The notes under the pieces: model-generated
What the model was told of the DNA's origin: nothing
Database searches by the model: none
The model's input: the letters and a program-made list of their open reading frames with translations, nothing else
Assembly (NCBI RefSeq): GCF_004402375.1
Contig: NZ_SOGJ01000028.1
Span: 1 to 64,000, forward strand
Origin: Cryobacterium breve
Lineage (GTDB): Bacteria > Actinomycetota > Actinomycetes > Actinomycetales > Microbacteriaceae
Direction of reading: 5' to 3'
DNA length: 64,000 bases
Part shown: positions 45,101 through 53,236 of the stretch, in pieces
Position numbering within the stretch: the first letter of the stretch is position 1
Layout: each line of letters starts with the position of its first letter
Position numbers and translations under genes: made by a program

Positions 45101-45120
45101 AGTATACCCCGGGGGGTACT
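45101..45120. promoter_or_regulatory. CsoR-type operator
   Basis: AGTATACCCCGGGGGGTACT is a near-perfect palindrome of the form TACCCC...GGGGTA, matching the well-known CsoR/DUF156 site type. It lies 35 nt upstream of the MFS gene start and just past the end of the methyltransferase gene. The cognate CsoR is not in the window. Confidence 0.6.
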
Positions 45121-45125
45121 CGGTC

Positions 45126-45776
45126 TCAGGCCTCGACGATGAGCAGGGTATCGAGGGCGACGGCGGCGCCGCCGTCGCCGGGTGCCTCCGGGTCGGTGGC
45201 CAGGTCGCGGCTGACGGTCTCGCAGCGCACCACGCGCAGGGCGCCGAGGCCCGCGGGTTCGACGCTCGAGCGCAGCAAAACCGGTGTGTAGAGGATGTCC
45301 CGGTTCCTCGGTCCCGGAGCCCCGGTCTCCAGGTTCGCCTGGTCGTGCCCGAGTACGACCAGGTGCCCGCCAGGTGAGAGCCAGGCTGCGGCGCGCGCCA
45401 ATACGGCCCGCAGCGTGGGCTCCGGCAGGTGCAGATACATCACCGTGATCAGGTCGAACGTCTCGCCAGCCGGGTCCCAGATCATGGCGTCCCCGACCTG
45501 CCAGTCCACCGCCACGGCCGCGGCGGCGGCATGCTCGCCGGCCTGGCCGATGGCCTCGGCCGAGAAGTCGACCGCCGTGACTGTCCAGCCGTGACCGGCG
45601 AGCCAGATCGCAGTGCGGCCGTCGCCGGTGGCCAAGTCCAGCGCGCGCCCCGGCGTGAACGTGGTCACGGTGTCCTGCACGATCTGCGCCGGCAGTGCCG
45701 ACCACAAGCGTCCGGCCTGGCCGGCTTGCGCCTCACGGGCGAGGCGGTAGCGGGTGTCCCAGTCGGTGGCGTCCAA
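45126..45776 (-). CDS. SAM-dependent class I methyltransferase
   Basis: The protein has 216 residues. Motif I is RALDLATGDGRTAIWLA, followed by VTAVDFSAEAI (ribose-binding acidic residue), DLITVMYLHLPEP and the post-motif LSPGGHLVVLGHDQAN. The fold is close to tellurite-resistance TehB and thiopurine-methyltransferase-like proteins. Substrate unknown. It lies upstream of the MFS gene on the same strand, with the CsoR-like box in between, so it may be outside that regulon. Confidence 0.82.
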   Translation of the reverse strand: MDATDWDTRYRLAREAQAGQAGRLWSALPAQIVQDTVTTFTPGRALDLATGDGRTAIWLAGHGWTVTAVDFSAEAIGQAGEHAAAAAVAVDWQVGDAMIWDPAGETFDLITVMYLHLPEPTLRAVLARAAAWLSPGGHLVVLGHDQANLETGAPGPRNRDILYTPVLLRSSVEPAGLGALRVVRCETVSRDLATDPEAPGDGGAAVALDTLLIVEA

Positions 45777-45851
45777 GGTGCGTCCTCTCGGCGGACATTC
45801 GTCGATATGAGCGGATGCTGCGCGAAGGCCAGTTTCGCACGCCGCGGCGGT

Positions 45852-46688
45852 TCAGCGGGAGAGCGCCGCGAGCTCGGCCCGGGTGGAGGCACCCACCTTG
45901 CGCAGCAGATTGGCAACGTGGAACTTGACCGTGTTCTCGCTGATCGAGAGCGTCGCCGCGATCGCCCGGTTGCGCGCCCCGGAGGCCACCAGCGCGAGCA
46001 CGTCCTTCTCCCGCGGGCTGAGGCCCCAGGCAGCGGACGGGGTGAGCGGCGCGAGCGGCACGTCGAGCGGGAGGCTGACGGCCATTTCGGACCCCCAGTC
46101 GGGCGTCGCCTCCAGCCGCAGCGTACCGTTCAGTGCGGCGACCCGGCTCGTCAACCGGCTGACGCTCGGGCTGTCCGAGGTGAGTTCGCCGGATCCGTCG
46201 TCGCGGATGTGAATCAGCAGGTTGCTGCCGTCGCAGTCCCAGTGCACCCGCACCCGGGCCACCCCGGCCTGCTCGACCAGAGCCAGAACCGCGCCGCGAA
46301 CGATGGAGCGGGCGGCGTGGGCGACCTCGCCGGGCAGGGCTCGGCCGTTCACCGGCGGCTCGATGAACTGCACGTCCAGGTCGCCGAAGCGCACGAGCGG
46401 GCGCAGGTCGTCGCGCAGCCGCTCGAAGGCCTGCGCCACGGGCTCCTCGGAGAGGGAGCGGTCGTGGTCGGAGACGGCGCGCAGCGCCACCATGGCCGTC
46501 GCGGCCAGGTCGATCGCGGTCTGCCGGGCCGAAGCGTCGCTCGTCTCCCGCGAGCGGAGCACGGCGAGCAGGGACTCGAGTGTGGTCGCCTGAGTGTCGG
46601 TGAGGTCGGCGACAACCCGGGCGCGTTCAGCAGCGGCCGAGCGGATGTCGTACGGCTCGATCGAGTGGGACGAATACTGTGTGGTCAC
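45852..46688 (-). CDS. Hybrid regulator: GHKL-like ATPase domain plus C-terminal LuxR DNA-binding domain
   Basis: The protein has 278 residues. A helical N-terminal region (about 1-95) contains no conserved phospho-acceptor His. The middle looks like a degenerate histidine-kinase ATPase (VLALVEQAGVARVRVHWDCD, then IHIRDDGSGELTSDSP as the G1 box, then LTSRVAALNGTLRLEATPDW). The last 65 residues are a LuxR/NarL helix-turn-helix (GLSPREKDVLALVASGARNR then AIAATLSISENTVKFHV). It has no receiver domain. It is divergent from the RuMP genes (100 nt between starts), so it probably controls them. Confidence 0.82.
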   Translation of the reverse strand: MTTQYSSHSIEPYDIRSAAAERARVVADLTDTQATTLESLLAVLRSRETSDASARQTAIDLAATAMVALRAVSDHDRSLSEEPVAQAFERLRDDLRPLVRFGDLDVQFIEPPVNGRALPGEVAHAARSIVRGAVLALVEQAGVARVRVHWDCDGSNLLIHIRDDGSGELTSDSPSVSRLTSRVAALNGTLRLEATPDWGSEMAVSLPLDVPLAPLTPSAAWGLSPREKDVLALVASGARNRAIAATLSISENTVKFHVANLLRKVGASTRAELAALSR

Positions 46689-46788
46689 CTCTGCAGCCTA
46701 CCCATGTGTGCTGTGGCCATCCGTTCGGGTAGGTGGACTGCCCGTTCGGCGGGCAGCATGCCCACCCGAAAAAGTAGATGATGATGCA

Positions 46789-47373
46789 ATGCCTTCTCGC
46801 ACTGACACCCCTCCCGCCGTGAACCTGGCGCTCGCTGCGATTGCGGCTGAGAACGCGAGTATCGTGCGCCAGCTCTTGGTCGCCACCGCGCCCCTCGACC
46901 GGGCCGCTGCCGCCCTCACGGGTGCTCGGCGGGTGTTCCTGCTCGGGGCGGGTCGATCCGGACTGGCCCTGCGCATGACCGCGATGCGCCTGATGCACCT
47001 GGGGCTCGCCGTGCACGTGGTCGGCGAGGTGACCACCCCGGCCATCGCGGCCGGCGACGTGCTGCTGACCGCGAGCGGTTCCGGAACGACGGCGGCCGTC
47101 GTGCGCGCGGCCGAGACGGCCACGGCATCCGGCGCCCAGGTGATCGCGATCACCACGGCCCCGGACTCCCCGCTTGCCGCACTGGCTGCGGTGACCGTGG
47201 TCGTGCCGGCGGCGCAGAAGCAGGACCACGACGGTCTCCTGTCGCTCCAGTATTCGGGCGCGCTCTTCGAGCAGACCGTCGTCGTGCTCGGGGACGCGAT
47301 CTTCCACAGCCTGTGGAAGGCATCCGGCGCCACGGCCGACGAGCTGTGGCCGCGCCACGCGAACCTCGAGTAG
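46789..47373 (+). CDS. hxlB: 6-phospho-3-hexuloisomerase
   Basis: The protein has 194 residues from ATG 46789. The SIS-domain motifs are GARRVFLLGAGRSGLALRM, VHVVGEVTTPAIAAGDVLLT and LLTASGSGTTAAVV. The segment KQDHDGLLSLQYSGALFEQT is characteristic of PHI enzymes. It isomerises hexulose 6-phosphate to fructose 6-phosphate, the second step of formaldehyde fixation in the ribulose monophosphate pathway. The HPS gene follows after 52 nt on the same strand; the hybrid LuxR regulator is divergent. Confidence 0.93.
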   Translation: MPSRTDTPPAVNLALAAIAAENASIVRQLLVATAPLDRAAAALTGARRVFLLGAGRSGLALRMTAMRLMHLGLAVHVVGEVTTPAIAAGDVLLTASGSGTTAAVVRAAETATASGAQVIAITTAPDSPLAALAAVTVVVPAAQKQDHDGLLSLQYSGALFEQTVVVLGDAIFHSLWKASGATADELWPRHANLE

Positions 47374-47425
47374 CACTACTTCCCTCTCTGCAATCAGACC
47401 GACCAGAACCAGAAAGAAGATCCCC

Positions 47426-48049
47426 ATGAAGCTGCAAGTCGCTATGGACGTACTCACCACGGATGCCGCCCTCGAGCTGGCCGCGCAGGTCGCCCCCTAC
47501 GTGGACATCATCGAACTCGGTACTCCGCTGATCAAGGCGGAAGGACTGCGCGCCGTGACCGCAATCAAGGCCGCTCACCCCGACAAGACGGTCTTCGCCG
47601 ACCTCAAGACGATGGATGCCGGTGAGCTCGAAGCCGATATGGCGTTCACGGCAGGCGCCGACCTGGTGACCGTACTCGGCACGGCCGGGGACAGCACCAT
47701 CGTGGGAGCCGTCGCTGCGGCCACGAAGCACGGCAAAGGTGTTGTCGTCGACCTGATCGGCGTCGCCGACAAGGTGACCCGGGCCCGCGAGGTGACCGTG
47801 TTGGGCGCAGTCTTCGTAGAGATGCACGCCGGCCTCGACGAACAGGCCGAGCCCGGATTCTCGCTTACGACCCTGCTCAACCAGGGTGAGACCGCGCGGG
47901 TGCCATTCTCCCTGGCCGGCGGTGTGAATGTCGCCACCATTGCCTCCGTGCAGCGTGCGGGTGCCCGGGTCGCCGTCGCCGGCGGAGCGATCTACGGCGC
48001 CGATGACCCGGCCGCTGCCGCGGCCGCCCTGCGAGCCGCCATCATCTAG
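47426..48049 (+). CDS. hxlA: 3-hexulose-6-phosphate synthase
   Basis: The protein has 207 residues. It begins MKLQVAMDVLTTDAALELA, typical of HPS, and continues with IIELGTPLIKAEGLRAV and FADLKTMDAGELEADMAFTA, which hold the catalytic Asp/Lys. VEMHAGLDEQ, SLAGGVNVATI and VAGGAIYGADDP follow in the TIM barrel. It condenses formaldehyde with ribulose 5-phosphate. An excellent Shine-Dalgarno (AGAAAGAAG region) precedes the ATG. A strong hairpin terminator follows 38 nt after the stop, closing the operon. Confidence 0.95.
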   Translation: MKLQVAMDVLTTDAALELAAQVAPYVDIIELGTPLIKAEGLRAVTAIKAAHPDKTVFADLKTMDAGELEADMAFTAGADLVTVLGTAGDSTIVGAVAAATKHGKGVVVDLIGVADKVTRAREVTVLGAVFVEMHAGLDEQAEPGFSLTTLLNQGETARVPFSLAGGVNVATIASVQRAGARVAVAGGAIYGADDPAAAAAALRAAII

Positions 48050-48087
48050 CCCTGCCCCGCCCGTGGGAAAACGGCCGCACAACGAAG

Positions 48088-48120
48088 AAAGCACCCCCGT
48101 TGAGGAACGGGGGTGCTTTT
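48088..48120 (+). terminator. Rho-independent terminator after hxlA
   Basis: A perfect 14-bp stem (AAAGCACCCCCGTT paired with AACGGGGGTGCTTT) with a GAGG loop ends in TTTT. The AAA start of the left arm mirrors the T tract, so it could also terminate the convergent surface-protein gene on the minus strand. Confidence 0.9.
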
Positions 48121-48151
48121 CGTGGCGGGCGTCTGGCCCGGCCGGTGGTGG

Positions 48152-49528
48152 CTAGGCCTGCCGCTTGTGGCGGGCGTTCATGACCAGGAGCGCGGTGCCG
48201 AGGAGGGCGACCAGGCCACCGAGCCCGGCGGCGAGTCCACCGTCAAAGCCCGTCGCGGCGAGAACGGCCGGCGCGGCAAGAGCGGCCGGCGCGGCAGCGC
48301 CCGGCAGGACCGGTGTCGGAACGGCCAGGGGTTCCACGAACAGGCTCACAGCCGAGTAGATGGGAAGCTGACCAGCCTGCACGGTCGGGGTCAGGCGGTC
48401 TCGGCCCGGTTCCGCATCCTCCGGGTAAATCTGGTAGAACACGGCCGTGGGGGTGAAAGAGCCGCCCTCGGTCGGGGTTCCGGTCAGGGTGATCTGCACG
48501 GTGCCGTCCTCCAGAGTCTCCGACGCGTAGGAGAGGCCTGCCGGAAGGTCAGGCAGTTCGGCGGTGACGTACCCGTCGACGAAGTAACCGAATTCGATCA
48601 ACTCGGGCGCCACCGTGTAGACCAGGACCTGGTTGACGGCGACGCCCTGCTTGAGGGCCACCGGTTCGAAGGTGAAGCAGCTACCGAAGGTCTCGTAGGA
48701 CTCGCCGAAGGTGGTCGGCAGGGTGGAGACGATCGACTCGACGAAGGTCTGCGCCTCGTCGAATCCGCAGACGGTCCAGTCAGCGGCGACGAGTGTCACG
48801 GCGAAGTTGGCAGCTCCCGTGGCCCTGGCCGAGACCTCGTCGTCCAGGTCGTTAGTGAACCAGCCGTTGAACGTGCCGTCGGTAACCGCGCTGTAGCCCA
48901 GAACCGGGTCACCCGGGGTGTAGGTTCCACCATCGGACGATACGACGGTGGTGTCGTCCGTGAGGAAGACCGAGTCGGTGTCCGAGCCGAGGTTGCCGCC
49001 GAACTCGAGCTCGAGTCCTTCAACGTCGGGTCCGTCGATGGCGTAGGACCATCGTGCGTAGTTGCCCTCGAGGGTCAGCGTGAGCACGACCGTGTACTGG
49101 GCCGGGGGAACGAAGCCCTCCGCCAGTGGTGATGGTGAGTCTGCGGGGTACGTCCAGACGGAGGTGCCGGTCATGGTGAGGGTCGACGTGCCGCCGTCGT
49201 TGATGGTGCTCATTGCCGGCTGGTCGGCAAGAAAATTCCAGTAGCCGCCGGAGACCGGGTCGGTAAGAGTGAGGTAACCGAAATCGTCGAAGGCGTCGTC
49301 GGTCCAGCCTGTGACGTCACTTTCGTAGTCGTACTGTCGGGCATCCCCGATGCTCCCGGTCTGGTCGTCGATATATGACCAGGCCACTGAGGAGGTGAAA
49401 ATTTCTGACTGGATGTCCGCAGCCGCCGAACCGGCGCCGAGACCAACACCGACGAGGGCGAGGGACGAGGTGGCGATCGTGGCTACGACGCCCCGGACAA
49501 GTCGCGTGCGGCTCACTGTAGGTTCCAT
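48152..49528 (-). CDS. Secreted, sortase-anchored (LAxTG) surface protein
   Basis: The protein has 458 residues. A signal peptide (about 1-37, ending GSAAA) is followed by an Asp/Thr/Gly-rich beta domain and one Cys pair (ADWTVCGFD and FGSCFTFE) that may form a disulfide. Near 310-370 there is an Ig/cadherin-like putative-fold segment (PAGLSYASETLEDGTVQITL). The C-terminus is a sorting signal: LAATGFDGG, a hydrophobic helix (LGGLVALLGTALLVMNA) and the basic tail RHKRQA. LAxTG is the motif of class E sortases in actinobacteria. No sortase gene is in the window. Ligand unknown. Confidence 0.8.
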   Translation of the reverse strand: MEPTVSRTRLVRGVVATIATSSLALVGVGLGAGSAAADIQSEIFTSSVAWSYIDDQTGSIGDARQYDYESDVTGWTDDAFDDFGYLTLTDPVSGGYWNFLADQPAMSTINDGGTSTLTMTGTSVWTYPADSPSPLAEGFVPPAQYTVVLTLTLEGNYARWSYAIDGPDVEGLELEFGGNLGSDTDSVFLTDDTTVVSSDGGTYTPGDPVLGYSAVTDGTFNGWFTNDLDDEVSARATGAANFAVTLVAADWTVCGFDEAQTFVESIVSTLPTTFGESYETFGSCFTFEPVALKQGVAVNQVLVYTVAPELIEFGYFVDGYVTAELPDLPAGLSYASETLEDGTVQITLTGTPTEGGSFTPTAVFYQIYPEDAEPGRDRLTPTVQAGQLPIYSAVSLFVEPLAVPTPVLPGAAAPAALAAPAVLAATGFDGGLAAGLGGLVALLGTALLVMNARHKRQA

Positions 49529-49695
49529 TTCTGTGGGAGCGACGGGTGCGGCAGGACTGCGCGCAGCTACACGTCGTCGGGCAGATCGCGTGTCACGGGC
49601 CCGGCGGGGTGTCCCCCTTTAGGCGGACACCTGGATTTTATCGGGACGTTTTCTCGCTCGGATATCCCCCGTTCGGGGCGGCGGCTCCCGCGCGA

Positions 49696-49737
49696 ACGAC
49701 AGGGCGCTCAGGTTCAAAAACCAGGGTGCCCTGTCGT
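49696..49737. other. Long inverted repeat beyond the HAD phosphatase gene
   Basis: Arms ACGACAGGGC and GCCCTGTCGT (10 bp, perfect) enclose 22 nt that itself holds GGTT/AACC complementarity. It lies 16 nt past the stop of the minus-strand HAD gene and may act as its terminator, although no clear U tract follows. Confidence 0.55.
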
Positions 49738-49753
49738 CGGGTGAGGCGTGGCG

Positions 49754-50422
49754 CTAGCCGAGCAGCAGCTTGGCGAGCCTGTCGGACGAGTAGACCGTGG
49801 TGGCCGCGGCGGTCGCCTCGGCCGGTGACCCGTAGCCCCACTCCACGAGAATGGTCGGCACGCCATGCTCCGCGGCTCCCTCGGCGTCGTAGCGGCGGTC
49901 GCCGACCATGACGGGGGCGGTGAGGTCGGCGCCGGCGGCACCGAGGCGTTCGAGTGCCTCGGCCACGATATCCGCCTTGGAGCTGCGGGTCTCGGTGTCT
50001 GTCGATCCCACGATCGCAGCGAAGTACCGGGCGAGGTCGAAGTGCTCCAACACGGCGATCGCGTTGTGCTGGGTCTTGCTGGTGGCCACGGCCATCGGGA
50101 TCTTCGCTGCGTGAATGCGCTCGAGCACCCCGGCGACCCCCGGGAAAATGGCTGTGTCGAGGAGGTGCCCGTTCTGGTAGTCGGCCCGATAGACGGCGAC
50201 GGCCTCGACGGCCTCGTCCGGAGTCATTCCGGCGTATTCGCGGAAGGCAGCCAGCAGAGGCGGCCCCACATAGGCCAGCAACTCGGACACGGAGGGAACG
50301 GGGCGACCCAGGACGGCGAAGGTGCGGGCGAGGGAACTGGTGATGGCCGGGGCGGAATCCGTGATCGTTCCGTCGAGGTCAAAGAGAATGGCACTCCAGG
50401 TGCGAGTCAATGTCGAATTCAC
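49754..50422 (-). CDS. HAD-family phosphatase, phosphoglycolate-phosphatase-like
   Basis: The protein has 222 residues. Motif I is ILFDLDGTITDSAP, the cap domain contains LLAYVGPPLLAAF, motif II is VATSKTQHN, and motifs III/IV are SKADIVAEALE and MVGDRRYDAEGAAEHG. This is the Gph/PpaX type. It probably removes phosphate from phosphoglycolate or another small phospho-ester. Some such proteins annotated as Gph act on pyrophosphate or nucleotides, so the symbol is left blank. Confidence 0.85.
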   Translation of the reverse strand: MNSTLTRTWSAILFDLDGTITDSAPAITSSLARTFAVLGRPVPSVSELLAYVGPPLLAAFREYAGMTPDEAVEAVAVYRADYQNGHLLDTAIFPGVAGVLERIHAAKIPMAVATSKTQHNAIAVLEHFDLARYFAAIVGSTDTETRSSKADIVAEALERLGAAGADLTAPVMVGDRRYDAEGAAEHGVPTILVEWGYGSPAEATAAATTVYSSDRLAKLLLG

Positions 50423-50508
50423 TCGCTCATACTAAGGTGCGGAGAGCCGGTTTCGTTCGAAAACATTGAAAACGTGAGGTTAACGCGGTTTCCCCCGGCG
50501 CACCAGTC

Positions 50509-51204
50509 CTAGAAGAGTTTCGACTGCGTGTCGTCTAGCCCGCGCATCGCGTCGTAGTCGAGCAGGAGACAACGGATGCCGCGGTCCTCGGCCAGCGTGC
50601 GCGCCTGCGGCTTGATGATCTGTGCCGCGAAGACACCCCTGACCGGGGAAAGATGCGGGTCGCGGTTCATCAACTCGAGGTAGCGGGTGAGCTGTTCCAC
50701 GCCATCGATGTCGCCGCGTCGTTTGAGCTCGACGGCGACGGAACCGCCCGACGCATCCCTCGCCAGGATGTCGACGGGGCCGATCGCCGTCATGTACTCC
50801 CGCCGCACGAGAGTGTGACCGTCGCCGAGTAGGTGGATGTGCTCGGCCAGCAGCTTCTGCAGGTGCGCTTCGACGCCGTCCTTGATCAGGCCGGGGTCGA
50901 TGCCGAGCTCATGGGCTGAGTCGTGCAGCACCTCGTGGATGCTGACGATGAGCTCGTCAGCGGTTTTGGCGTGGGTGACCGTCCAGATGGCCGTGACACC
51001 GGCATCCGTCTGGTCGTCGTCGGGCTCAGAGTGGGCCAGGCTGCACGGCGGGCTCATCCAGTTCAGCGGCTTGTATGAGCCGCCGTCGGAGTGCACGAGC
51101 ACGCTGCCGTCCGACTTGATCATGAGGAGGCGGGTGGCCAGCGGCAAATGCGCACTGAGCCTTCCGGCGTAGTCGACGGAACATTTCGCAATCACAAGGC
51201 GCAC
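50509..51204 (-). CDS. nucS: Endonuclease NucS/EndoMS, non-canonical mismatch repair
   Basis: The protein has 231 residues. The N-terminal dimerisation/DNA-binding domain starts [16 protein letters not shown] with [17 protein letters not shown]. The C-terminal nuclease domain holds [22 protein letters not shown], where the Asp and the E-x-K pair form the catalytic centre, and QLTRYLELM. The protein ends QSKLF, a beta-clamp binding motif. In actinobacteria, which lack MutS/MutL, NucS cuts both strands at mismatches. Length and C-terminal motif are typical. Confidence 0.95.
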   Translation of the reverse strand: MRLVIAKCSVDYAGRLSAHLPLATRLLMIKSDGSVLVHSDGGSYKPLNWMSPPCSLAHSEPDDDQTDAGVTAIWTVTHAKTADELIVSIHEVLHDSAHELGIDPGLIKDGVEAHLQKLLAEHIHLLGDGHTLVRREYMTAIGPVDILARDASGGSVAVELKRRGDIDGVEQLTRYLELMNRDPHLSPVRGVFAAQIIKPQARTLAEDRGIRCLLLDYDAMRGLDDTQSKLF

Positions 51205-51213
51205 CGTTCGAGC

Positions 51214-52494
51214 CTAACCGCGCCCGGCGCGTGCGGTTCCCCGCTCGCGAGCCGCGGGGGCCGCCAGACCGGCCAGGATCATCAGCACGAGGATCAGGTA
51301 TAAGGCGTTCAGGATGCCCCAGGACTCGCCGAGCAGGCCGAGCACGGGCGGACCGACGAGGAACGCGAAATACCCGATCATGGCGACGGCGCTGACCCGG
51401 GCGGCCGCGTTGCGGGTGTCGTCGGCGGCGGCCGACATGCCGACCGGGAACCCGAGCGAGGCGCCCAAACCCCAGAGCACCGTCCCGGTGTAGAGAACCG
51501 GCTGGTTCGGCGCGAGGATGAACAGAAGCAGGCCGACGACTCCCAGCACCGCGCACACGCGCAGCACGGGAACCCGCCCGAACCGGTCGAGGACCGGACC
51601 GCCGAACACCCGCCCGACCGTCATCGCCGTCACGAAGACCCCGAACACGATCGCGCCCTCGGTGTTGCTCATGGCGTGCCCGTCAACCGCCGCCAGGGCC
51701 AGCCAGTCGTTGGCGGAGCCCTCCGCAAACGTCATTCCGAGCACGATCACGCCGATCAGGAGCACCGTGACGTCGCCCCAGACGGCCAGATTCGCGCGCA
51801 GGCGTTCCCGCCAGTTTCCGGCCACGGATGCGCTCGATGTCGCCGCGCCCGGCGCATCCGTTTCCGGCTCCGCGTCGTGCTCCCGCTGCGGGATGGTGCG
51901 CACCGCGGCCACGGCCGTCACGAGCACGAGGACCGCAATCACCGCGAGGTGCCAGAACACGGGCAGTTCTACGAAGGATGCCCCGGCTCCGATCAGCGCG
52001 CCGATGACGGTTCCGAGGCTGAAACAGGCATGCATCAGCGGCATCAGGGTCTTTCCCACGGCCCGTTCGGCGGCTGCGCCCTCGACGTTCATCATCACGT
52101 CGAGGGCGCCCATGCCGAAACCCATCAGTGCCAGGCCTGCGAAGACAAGCCCTGCCGTGGGTATCAGGCTCGCGCCGACTCCCGCCGTGATGAGCCCGAC
52201 CGTGGAGACACCAACGCTGAGTGTCATCGCGCGCCGCGTGCCGAGGCGGGCGAGCAGCCCGACCGCAGCTATGAGGCCGAGCACCGACCCGCCCGAAAGT
52301 CCGAAGATGACCAGGCCCACCTGTGCCGTCGTGAGGTCGAGACCGTCACGCACGGCGGGGATCCGGGACATCCAGGTGGCCAGGGTCAGCCCGCTGACGA
52401 AGAAGATCGCGAAAACAGCATTGCGCCAGGCGAGCAGGCCGCTCCGGGTTTCTGCCGGGGTGACGGTCCCGGGGGTGTGTGGTGGCTGGGTCAT
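51214..52494 (-). CDS. MFS transporter (YbjJ-like)
   Basis: The protein has 426 residues and twelve helices. The first reads AVFAIFFVSGLTLATWMSRIP, followed by VRDGLDLTTAQVGLVIFG, a combination typical of YbjJ-like sugar/drug MFS proteins. A cytoplasmic linker rich in Glu/Asp/Ala joins the halves, and the second half carries GGPVLDRFGRVPVLRVC. Substrate unknown. AGGA lies upstream of the ATG. nucS follows 9 nt downstream and may be co-transcribed. Confidence 0.85.
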   Translation of the reverse strand: MTQPPHTPGTVTPAETRSGLLAWRNAVFAIFFVSGLTLATWMSRIPAVRDGLDLTTAQVGLVIFGLSGGSVLGLIAAVGLLARLGTRRAMTLSVGVSTVGLITAGVGASLIPTAGLVFAGLALMGFGMGALDVMMNVEGAAAERAVGKTLMPLMHACFSLGTVIGALIGAGASFVELPVFWHLAVIAVLVLVTAVAAVRTIPQREHDAEPETDAPGAATSSASVAGNWRERLRANLAVWGDVTVLLIGVIVLGMTFAEGSANDWLALAAVDGHAMSNTEGAIVFGVFVTAMTVGRVFGGPVLDRFGRVPVLRVCAVLGVVGLLLFILAPNQPVLYTGTVLWGLGASLGFPVGMSAAADDTRNAAARVSAVAMIGYFAFLVGPPVLGLLGESWGILNALYLILVLMILAGLAAPAARERGTARAGRG

Positions 52495-52732
52495 GGGTGT
52501 CCTGTCGGTGAGAGGGGATCCGACAAGCGGACGATTCGAAACGACACCTCCAAACTATCCGACGACGCGGCCCGTGCCCGGTCTGCCCGTGCGCAGGGCG
52601 GTAGTCCGGCATCCCGGTGCACCGAGTTCGCGGAATGGCCGCGGGAGCTTAGAGTGACTGGATACTCGCGCAGGCGAATCGCTCCGGAGGGGCGGCCCTG
52701 CGCGGTCACGCAGAGTGAGTCCGAGGAGCCCC

Positions 52733-53089
52733 ATGACCGACACCATTGCCCCCATCGCACCGGCCCACGGCGTCGGCCTGACTGACGCCGCCGCGCTGAA
52801 GGTGCGCAGCCTGCTCAGCCAGGAGGGTCGTGAAGACCTGAACCTGCGCGTTGCCGTGCAGCCCGGTGGCTGTTCCGGACTGATCTACCAGCTGTACTTC
52901 GACGAGCGCATTCTCGAGGGCGACGTCGTTGTGGACTTCGACGGGGTCGGGGTCGTACTGGACAAGATGAGCGTGCCGTACCTCGAGGGTGCCTCGATCG
53001 ATTTCGAGGACACCATCGCCAAGCAGGGCTTCACGATCGACAACCCGAACGCGGGCAGCAGCTGCGCCTGCGGCGACTCCTTCAGCTAG
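52733..53089 (+). CDS. erpA: A-type iron-sulfur carrier (ErpA/IscA/SufA family)
   Basis: The protein has 118 residues. ATG 52733 is preceded by GAGGAG. LTDAAALKVRSLLSQEG opens the HesB fold. The three cluster-binding cysteines are in QPGGCSGLIYQL and in the C-terminal SSCACGDSFS (C-x-C). The length fits ErpA-like carriers that pass Fe-S clusters to target proteins; actinobacteria generally have a single such protein. It stands alone, convergent with the MATE gene. Confidence 0.92.
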   Translation: MTDTIAPIAPAHGVGLTDAAALKVRSLLSQEGREDLNLRVAVQPGGCSGLIYQLYFDERILEGDVVVDFDGVGVVLDKMSVPYLEGASIDFEDTIAKQGFTIDNPNAGSSCACGDSFS

Positions 53090-53137
53090 CGCCCGCCGCG
53101 GCATCCGTTGCCCGCGCCCGACCCGCCTGGCGCAGGT

Positions 53138-53179
53138 TGTGGAAGCCGGCGCACGTTACATCCTGCGCCTGCTTCCACA
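53138..53179. terminator. Hairpin between the convergent erpA and MATE genes
   Basis: Arms TGTGGAAGC and GCTTCCACA pair perfectly, and the stem continues inward with CGGCGCA against TGCGCCT (one mismatch) around a 10-nt loop. There is no T tract on either side, so it is a bidirectional terminator only by position. Confidence 0.6.
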
Positions 53180-53236
53180 CCCTGAGCCGCGAGCGTCGGG
53201 TGGTCCGGGCGTCCCCCAGCGCCCGGGGCCCCGGGA

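Noticed and set aside
43777..45705. Single 642-residue frame covering methyltransferase and MFS
   Set aside because: The N-terminal part is the methyltransferase gene read out of frame; the MFS has its own Shine-Dalgarno at 45066.
49711..49722. GGTTCAAAAACC as a tRNA T-loop
   Set aside because: No acceptor stem, anticodon arm or conserved T-loop bases around it; it is the inner part of a longer inverted repeat.
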